A stretch of DNA of 64,000 nucleotides from Meandrina meandrites (lineage: Eukaryota; Cnidaria; Anthozoa; Scleractinia; Meandrinidae): positions 1,714,501 through 1,778,500 of the forward strand of contig OY855913.1 of assembly GCA_963693305.1 (NCBI GenBank), given 5' to 3'. Each line of letters starts with the position of its first letter. The stretch's first letter is position 1. Made by a program: the position numbers and the translations under genes. Below, piece after piece: positions 56,263 to 64,000 of this stretch. Below the pieces are notes generated by a model. It saw only the letters and a program-made list of their open reading frames with translations, had not been told where the DNA came from and searched no databases.

Positions 56263-59125
56263 TTAGTTCACTGGGTAAGGTAATACTTCTCCTTTGATTC
56301 CAGCCTTCAAATTATCAAGTGAAGCTGAATACATTTTCTTATACGCTGGTAGGGCTGCAATATGTGGAGTTATAATCACATTTGACATCCTTATAAGTGG
56401 GTGTTCTTTGGAAAGTGATTCTGGTTCTGTCACATCCAGTGCAGCTGTTTTGATGATGCCGTTCTGTAATGCTGCAGTTAGATCATCATGATTGACAGTT
56501 CCCCCACGACCTACATTAATCAGAGTTGCTGAGGACTTCATACAACTGAGTTCGTTGGATGAAATTAAATTCTGGGTTTGAGAAGTGAATGGCAGGCATA
56601 AAACAACAAAGTGTGATTCTTTCAAGAGCTCCTTCAAATCTGCACAGAATTTAATACCTGAAGAAAAGAAAATATTAAAAATAAAGATATAACAGAGAGG
56701 AATTGGATAAATAATGAAACAGGCAAAACAGAGGCAGCAGCACATCTTGAAATGTGGTAGAGCTCATTGTACACCAAGTCAACTGCATGCCCCTACTAAA
56801 ATTTCCCCCAAATAAGGTCCTTTGCATACCGGTAGTCCGTTGGCACAAGCAAACCTCATTGAAATCTTTACAGTTTACAGTGTGTCTGTTATCGATTTGT
56901 GATATTGCAATAAGCAGGCAGTTGTTCATATGCTTCATGGTGCTTTTTAGATATGCAGTTCTTGAGCTCTTCTTGAGTTGAGTTCTTGAGTGCAGAAAAT
57001 GTATGCTCTGAGACTGATTATTTTGGCAAACCAATTTTATGCTGAGCTAACTGAAATGTGGGGTCTGTCTCCCCCCCCCCCCCCCCCCCCCCACAAAAAA
57101 AAGGAAATAAACATTTGGGGGGCCATGCAACCACCTGCTCTGTCGCCTATAAAAAAGATAAAAGCTATCTACTTTTACCTAAATATTTTTCCAGCTCTTC
57201 TCTCCGAGTCCGACTGTGATATAATATGTTCATTTTAAAGCCTTTAGCTCGTTCAGCAACAGCTCTTCCAATGTTCCCCAAACCAACAATGCCGATAGTA
57301 GAACCACTCACTTGCTGCTGAAAAGGATGCTGGCCAAACAGGAAACACAAAGAATAACAATACTTATAATGAAATGATTGCAGTACCATTAAATATATAT
57401 ATATCCAATCAACATTAACCAAATAAACCCAAACCTTTGTTATCTATCTACTTATTATCCAATCAGAAGCCAAGGACAGCTGATTCTAGCCCTGCAGCCA
57501 GATGAAAATTCTACCGAGGGAATATCAGAAAAAAAAAGACACTTCTTTCCTATACTTTTTTTCTATTTTAATACAAAGCCTCTTACAGGAACCTACAAAA
57601 ATAAATTCAAAATTCTGCCTGTCACTATAGCTATAGGACCCTATAGCCCTGGATTTAAAATCTACTCAAAACAAATAAGTTGGGCTCTTTGCTATAAAAG
57701 TGGGTAAGTGTTACAGTGAAACGAACTCAACCAGGGCCACCCAACGTTTTCTAGCCAATCACAAGACAAGATCAGTACAAAAGAATTGGAGTTTGTTCAT
57801 CAGCAGTTATATTTTTCCCTTACTCTGATTGGTCCACTGATGAAGGAAGTCCAATTCTTTTGTTCTGAACTTGTCTTGTGATTGGCTAAAAAAACGTTGG
57901 GTGGCCCCGGTTGAGTTCGTTCCACTGTAATGCTGGTTAGTGTCAAGCCCTGATTTGGGGGTAAGAAAATTCTGGCAAGTAGATCGATATAGGTACCAGA
58001 ATGTTTGTGGGTTAAGAGTATATAGTGCACATTCTGTTTAACAAATGTGTCAATTCAATTTAGGATGACCAAGTTAAATGGGTTTATAAGGTAGGTGCAT
58101 TAACAGAAAGTGACTAAGTTGGGATTGCAAAATGTACATTTAAACAAAAGTGACAAAGATGGGGTCTACAATAGGCCATTTTTGTATTCTCGCTATTGAA
58201 CTGGAACTGTAGCTTGTAATGGAGGCTAAATGTGGGTGAATATCATTGTGTGGTTCCAGAAAATATCCATATCTCCCCCCCCCCCCACCCACAGAAGGGA
58301 TTTGCCCCATGACCCCCCCCCCCCCCAACCCGGAAATTCCAATTTAGCTTCATACATTGCTTTAAATTTTTAAGTCTTTGAGACACCCCTCCTCCCTGGA
58401 ATTATGAATATTTTCTTGAACCACACATGAAAAAAAACTTCATCTCATTTGCATTAGGAATGATCTATCTGCATTAGCCTCCATGACAAGCTGGTATCCA
58501 GTTTGATACTGGGAATATGAAAATGGCCTACTGGCCAAAGAATTGACTATAATGGGGTAGGGGCTCTGAGAGGTACCCAGGAAAAATTGAAGCCCCCCCC
58601 CCCCCCCCCCCCGCCCCCGCCTCCCATAGTAAATATCGCTTTAATAAGCTGCAATGATATCCTTACTTTAGTTACTTCAGGAGACATCTTGTTTAAGCGT
58701 ACAATACAGCATGCAGATGCCAACATTAGCCCGATGGCAAAATCCGCGACGCTGTCACTTAGAACATGCCCAGGAGTATGACCCACACGGATTCCACGTG
58801 CAGTGGCTGCTTCTACATCAATACGATTGATACCTGTGCTAGTATTACTAATCACTTTCAAGTTAGGCAGCAAGTCCATTGTCTCTTTCCCCAGTTTTTC
58901 CATGGCTAATGTTGGGCATTCAGCAACCAATATACCTCGCACATTTTCTCGTTCGTTCTCACTCAGATCCGTCACTGACACTTCGTCTACAAGGGTGAAA
59001 TTTTCTGCGTAGTGTTCAGAGAAAAGATCCTTGACCATTTCAGGGGCAGGATTAGGAGGAGTCGAGAAAGAAAAGCACAGCACAATGGGACGTAAAGCCA
59101 TTTTTATGAGGTCCTTCGCAGACAT
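56263..59125 (-). CDS. Glyoxylate/hydroxypyruvate reductase-like D-2-hydroxyacid dehydrogenase (3 exons, 334 aa)
   Basis: Exons 58667-59125, 57179-57329 and 56263-56657 join in phase. The fold order is standard for D-isomer-specific 2-hydroxyacid dehydrogenases: an N-terminal catalytic half ([20 protein letters not shown]), the NAD(P) Rossmann motif GIVGLGNIG in exon 2, then the catalytic Arg in INVGRGG, Glu in DVTEPE and His in TPHIAAL in exon 3. Human GRHPR is 328 residues. The enzyme would reduce glyoxylate, hydroxypyruvate or a related 2-oxoacid; the exact substrate cannot be read from sequence. A second in-frame Met at residue 9 is an alternative start. Introns carry MITEs at 57714-57927 and 58172-58530. 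A partial paralogue faces it at 55263-55714. Confidence 0.9.
57714..57927. mobile_element. Long-TIR MITE with TA flanks
   Basis: 214 bp. The left half CAGTGAAACGAACTCAACCAGG...CCCAACGTTTTCTAGCCAATCA is the imperfect inverse of the right half. TA lies on both sides (57712-57713 and 57928-57929), as for Tc1/mariner-mobilised elements. It is intronic. Confidence 0.8.
58172..58530. mobile_element. MITE (TAGGCCATTTT ends), intronic
   Basis: Left TAGGCCATTTTTGTATTC...GGAGGCTAA and right TTAGCCTCC...GAATATGAAAATGGCCTA are imperfect inverses of about 60 bp. The interior includes two C runs. Confidence 0.65.
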
Positions 59126-60217
59126 TTTCTGTGCTCGTTACTAGCCTGCACAGGCTAGCTCGTTACAGGCTGGTTTTTTGTGGTGAGGTCGTAAATGTTT
59201 TGCGCCGCAACCGGCTTAACGGCCGTCGGGGCCTTGGCACGAGAAGATGAACTTGGGAACAACATTTATAAAATTCTAAGGAACTAAGGTCACTAAGGGC
59301 TCTGGGAACATGGGATTTTTGAATTAAAATTCGAATTTTTGATTTGCCGTTTGAAACAGAGAAATCTTGGGCGGAACATGAAGACGCCTTGACTAACCAG
59401 TACAGAAAATAGAAAAATCGTGGCTGCATACATGAGGACAGGAAGTCTGGAAATCATTTGTACTTCAGAGCCCTTCTATTCGTTTCCCTGGTATGGGAAC
59501 GAGGTTGAGAGAAACGGAAAGGGCTATGGGGACCATTGGGAGCCCAAGCTAAAGCTATTATTCAAGTGAAGTTGTGAAACATCTATAAACTGCCATTAAG
59601 GGGTACCTTTCTTTCCTTGTTTATTGCCAGGGGAGGGGGACTCCCACATGAAAAGTGCTGGGATGCTCGTTGGAAATTCTGAATCAAACACCTTAAGGAG
59701 ATGAATCTGGATGTGGCTCAAGCTCTTTTTTACCCCTAGAAGATACCAAAATACAATACAATACAATGAGACGGACAAGTCGTCTTAGTGTGAAAACAGG
59801 ACGGACCCAATTTTTGACGTACAAGTCATCTGAAATGAACGTTGAATGACTTCTCTGTCTAGACGATTTGTGCATCTTCTAGTGTGAAAAGGGCCATTAA
59901 TGACACAAAAATGAAGTGGAAAACGGGATGGGATGGTAGAAGGTGAAAAAACAAAACAAATACACAGAAATATGGGACAGAACAGATTTCACTGGTTTGT
60001 TTTCATTTATTAGTTTTTCTTGGTCATTAACACATAAATATTTTATATTAAACCTCTAAAAATTGTTTTCAAAAATAAAATATCTCTTTTTTTATATACA
60101 TTTTATCATTCATTGAAACAAGTTTAATCATCTGATTCATAGATGTACAGCACTGTAATCATGCTTACGATTCTATATAAAATACAACTGATTCAGTATG
60201 TTGTTTATTTTGAGAGA
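59126..60217. other. Intergenic upstream of the dehydrogenase
   Basis: Presumed promoter of the minus-strand dehydrogenase. Remnants of common coral repeats (GGGAACGAGGTTGAG near 59488) are present. No exon or RNA gene was seen. Confidence 0.4.
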
Positions 60218-60585
60218 TTAGGGACCTTACGAAGCCACGACGGCGACGCTAGCGATAACGGCGACTGAAAAATGAATTTATATTTTAGTTAACACTTTCG
60301 CAACTATCCTAATTTATTTAGTGCGTCATTTTTGTCAGAACTAATCTCTAGCTGAATATGTAAGCACACTATTAAATTCAAACTTAAAACAAGAAAAATT
60401 CGTCGTGTTTCACGTTCTTCAGACTACGCAAAATTTGGCCATTTCACGTCGTTGTTTTGCAGAGGACGATGGAGAAATGTACCAAGATGGATAGCGCACG
60501 TACAAAGCTATTGTACTGCTCATTAAGCCTTTTGTTTGGCGACGTTCTCGTTGCAGTCGCCGTCGTGGTTTCGTAAGGTCCCTAA
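60218..60585. mobile_element. MITE with TTAGGGACCTTACGAAGCCA ends
   Basis: Left TTAGGGACCTTACGAAGCCACGACGGCGAC and right GTCGCCGTCGTGGTTTCGTAAGGTCCCTAA are near-perfect 30-bp inverses. It is 368 bp long, non-coding and a recognisable coral repeat. It lies just beyond the 3' end of the DEPTOR-like gene. Confidence 0.85.
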
Positions 60586-60679
60586 TCAAAAGAGAAGCAG
60601 TTAATCTAAACAATCATTTTCAAGCAGAAAGCAGCTACTTATTAACAAGAACAGGAAAGAGAGGCGTTCTGAAGAGGAG

Positions 60680-63507
60680 CTACTTAGCACCCTTGAAATG
60701 GGCCATAACTACCAGGTGCACTATATTTTGTCCCCTCAGAATCTCCTGAGACACTTCTCGGTGGTTCCAATTGAGCACATCTTTTCCATTCACACTTTTC
60801 AGGAACATTCGTACCTGCATGGAAAAGATGTTGGATATTCTGCATTACCCTCTCAGATCATATGGAAATAGTACATGCTAGAAGAAAGAATAGGAGGGAA
60901 GGGAGGGAGGGAGGGAGGGAGGGAGGGTGTAAGAGAGCAATGCATGGCCCAAACAGTGGCTAATAAGCTGAAGACAAGTATTAAAGCACTTGCACCTTTA
61001 AACCAGCAGCAGCTGCGGGTCCCTTAGGATCTATTGTCTGTATGTAGACAGGGCTAGAGCCTCGAACAACAAAACCAAAGCCAACTGCATCACTCTTCAC
61101 CTGTAAAGAATTGAAACAACAAGAGACACTTAATTTTGGCATGCACATTTGTCCAGAATTCAAATTTAGTTGAGGGTTTTGTAAATTTTCCCATTAGAGA
61201 GTACAGAAGAAATGAAAAATAATGAACAACTACTTCCCCAATCTGTTAATTAAACCATTATGGAAAGCCAGATTATCTTGACCAGGATTCCAAATTTGCT
61301 AGGGGTCTAATAATCTCTTTTCTGTTTTGTACGTCTTTGTTTGGTATGGTTTGACAGCAAAACTGAAGGGCAAACAGAAAATAAGAAGGAAACTGTATGG
61401 AGAATTTTCAAACCTAAAATCAACATGATCTAGTTTGAACAGCTGATCCCACAGAACAGGAATATGTAAACATAGCCCCTCTTTCCCCCAAACTGGATTG
61501 TCTGAAAGTTTTCTCACAAAAAAGGCGAAAAAGCCACATTGATAGAACTTCAGAAGGTAAGTGCAACAACAAAAAAGATATCAACTTACACTGACATTCT
61601 TTGAGACATAAGGCCCATTTGGATCCAACAATTCTGCTGTGGTTATTTCTCTGAAAATAACTTCAAAGAACAAAACACAAAAGACTGATTGCATAAATGG
61701 CATCAAATTTGCAAAACAATACAATACAATCAAATTAGAAAACCTTAGCCTTGCATTGATGACAGATATCCTTTGTTTGGAAACATAAGCCCGAGGCTAA
61801 GGTTTTCTAATGTATTGTTACTCAAATGCGGTACCATTTATGCATTTGGTCTATAAGTTTATATAATATTATGTTATTGGCAAACAGATGTAAAATAATG
61901 TACAAGGTAACCGACCTGGTCTGGGTGACTGGTTGTTTGGACTGCCACTTGAGGGGAAGAAATCTGGACTGTCAGGCGATCTCTGGTAATCTAAAACAGT
62001 ACAGATCTAATTTTGTAAGTCAGACAAAATAAAGAGAAATGAAATAGAAATAAAAGAAATAAGGAGGATAATATAATTAGCCTGCATGCAAATAATACAG
62101 TTAGCCTTTATTTCCTTGAAGAACAGGCTGGATCTGCATGGCATTATCTACTTAAGGTATCTGCCAGCAGGGTCTTTTCATCAGCTAATAAATTACACTG
62201 GAAGTGAGAAGTCCATAATAAATACTTATTTATAGACTTCTGGTTCAATTACTCTCTCCTGAAACGAGATGGTGAAAATGTTGTCAAGTTTTCTTAGCAA
62301 GTATTACATGATCAGAAATCAGAAATCCAAGTAAGTATAATATAAGTGCTAACAAAAATAAATAAAGCTTCAGATAAACTATTGTTGACAGTGGGAGAAG
62401 AAACCAATTCCTTTTCTTCTCTTCACTAATCACATCCTTGGAAACAAACTTAAATAATTAACAAGTGTTAGTGGCCTCCACAAAAGCATTTCTCTTTCTT
62501 ACCAAATGGTTCCTCCAAACCAGGTCTGTCTTTCGCAAAAGGAACTGGACTGGATCTTTGTGTGTTCAGGGGAGGAAGATTCCTTCGCCTGAAATTCCTT
62601 GGAGATCCTGGAAGCTTGTCATCAACAATCCCCAGTGCATCAATCATCTTCTTGTTTACTACTTTGTCAATCATGAACTGATAAAAAATGTTTTCATCTC
62701 TGAAGTGAAATTCGTCGGTGACTGAAATAAAAAAAAGTTGACACACGATCAAGAATGCACTATAAGCAAAATGCTCTTAAAAGAGATCATGAAAACATCT
62801 GGAAATGACCAGAGATATTGAATGTCTCTATCAAGGTTCTTTGAAGAGTCTCCTTGTGAGCTTATTTATTTAAATTGCACTTGAGCATATGTGATTATTA
62901 AAAGTCTGTATATGAGTCAAGAGGCCTATGAGGCTGGAGCTTATGCCGGTTTCCATAGCATGAAGCAACTAGGCGTATTTCAGTCTACTCCCCACTGGAT
63001 GGGATGCTAGTCCATTACATGGTTACCACCAGCAGCAAATTCGCCGGTACCCATATTTTTTATTTAGAGGCACTATGGGAGTAAAGTGACGTGTCTTGCC
63101 TAAGAATACAACGCAGTACCCCAGCCAGGGCTTGAACTTGGACCGCACTAACCATTAGGCCACTGCACCTCCCTGCGATTACTAGACTAGTGTAGAAATA
63201 TTTTTTAAATTACATGCAGGAAATAGTGCACACCCAATCCTTTCCGGGGTGTGTACTGAGCTTGTACATATTAAGGGCACTTGCCCAGTGAGTGTTGTCA
63301 AAGTAAAGTTTCCATGATCCTCACTTACCATGCTTAATGATTCCCTGGTCTAAAAGCTCTCTTCCAAGTACCACACCCTGCCCTCTGTCTGGAACTTCAC
63401 CATTTTGCATTAACCAATCAACCAGTTCAACCCCTGTAAAACAGTTTCTGTACACAAAGTCATGACATGGACGTGACTTAATCAGATGACAGTCCTCATT
63501 CTTTGCC
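60680..63507 (-). CDS. DEPTOR: DEPTOR-like protein, C-terminal part (6 exons, runs off the right edge)
   Basis: Exons 63329-63507, 62503-62721, 61915/61916-61990, 61590-61648, 60996-61100 and 60680-60814 join in phase to a stop at 60680-60682. The first two encode a DEP domain (FVYRNCFTGVELVDWLMQNG ... ELLDQGIIKHVTDEFHFRDE, IFYQF). A Ser/Pro-rich linker follows (LPGSPRNFRRR to SPNNQSPRP). The last two exons encode one PDZ domain (DAVGFGFVVRG, IDPKGPAAAAGLK, VNGKDVLNW) and the protein ends soon after. DEP, linker, single C-terminal PDZ, stop is the layout of DEPTOR, the mTOR inhibitor. P-Rex GEFs also pair DEP with PDZ but have two PDZ domains and a long C-terminus. The first DEP domain and the start codon lie beyond the window. 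A (GGGA)n run near 60897-60926 sits in an intron. Confidence 0.85.
62922..63175 (-). mobile_element. SINE family 1, reverse copy in a DEPTOR-like intron
   Basis: The reverse strand starts at the head (GGGAGGTGCAGTGGCCTAATGG) and carries CTTAGGCAAGACACGTCACT and the GGAAACCGGCATAAGC tail, as in 39492-39790. Confidence 0.75.
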
Positions 63508-64000
63508 CTGTAAAAAAGCGACACTTCAGTTATCAAGAATGACATCAGATGTTGTTAGAAGGCTTTTCATAATACCTAGCAAAAAGACTGGCCTTTACAT
63601 TAAAATGCAAACTATCTACGAGATTGCTGATTGAGTCTCCTGGCTGGGTTGCCAAATCTCATCATTTTGCCTGATTGTGAGTGAATTCAGTTTCTTTTGG
63701 TCATCATTTTTTTGTGGTTCAAAAAAAGATACCTTAAGGCAAAATAATTTGTCATCTCTTGGATTTGGATGTTTTTAGGTTGGCATCTCCGCTTTCTGTT
63801 TCTTTTGATATAGATGTCAGAGGTAACCAAAGCTGGCCGCCATCTAACAGAGAAATGTTAATAGTAGTCTGGAACCTACTGCAGGGCCATTAGTTATTAA
63901 CCTGTAAAGTATTTTAACTATAACAAAATCTTCAAATCTGATTGGTTGTAGAAATATTGGCAGGCAGGATTCGATTTTTAACCGAGTGTCATTTAGTCTG
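63508..64000. other. Intron of the DEPTOR-like gene, window edge
   Basis: No exon was found. The first DEP domain must lie farther right. Confidence 0.4.

Noticed and set aside
1..64000. CRISPR arrays, prokaryotic operons, riboswitches, rRNA genes, LTR retrotransposons with coding capacity
   Set aside because: None were seen. Repeats present are minisatellites, MITEs and SINEs in an intron-rich animal sequence.

Overview
The window is animal nuclear DNA, most likely from an anthozoan cnidarian and probably a stony coral. The evidence is intron-rich genes with short exons whose proteins align closely to vertebrate families (TPC1, YPEL, DEPTOR, glyoxylate/hydroxypyruvate reductase-like), tRNA-derived SINEs, and many MITE families with ends I recognise from coral and sea-anemone genomes. 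The species call is inference. No bacterial, CRISPR or phage feature was found.

Left third (about 2.3-28.8 kb, plus strand): a tandem array of five related genes that are intronless, or intronless in their coding part. They encode very charged, low-complexity proteins of 185, 313, 1460, 916 and 1208 residues. Three near-identical copies (B, C, D) share N-terminal and central modules. Two C-terminal modules exist: a hydrophobic/polybasic tail (A, B, C) and a CaaX-type tail (D and the first gene). Duplicated 5' and 3' flanks, an internal ~760-bp coding repeat and nested transposons show how the array grew. I recognise no family; it is the main candidate for an undescribed system.

Middle (30.9-48.7 kb, minus strand): one 30-exon gene for a two-pore channel of TPC1 type. 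I could join all 30 exons in phase into 813 residues. Its introns hold a Mutator-like foldback element, a TTAA-flanked element, SINEs, minisatellites and a possible nested plus-strand exon.

Right third (51.3-64 kb): a complete four-exon Yippee-like (YPEL) gene on the minus strand; a plus-strand, truncated first-exon copy of a D-2-hydroxyacid dehydrogenase facing a complete three-exon paralogue on the minus strand; and the 3' part of a DEPTOR-like gene (second DEP domain plus C-terminal PDZ) that runs off the right edge. TPC and DEPTOR both belong to lysosome/mTOR biology, but nothing in the sequence shows that they are functionally linked here.

Gene coordinates below are coding extents. Exon lists and splice phases were worked out by hand from reading frames, GT/AG sites and remembered family sequences, with no alignment software. 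UTRs are not annotated except where stated.
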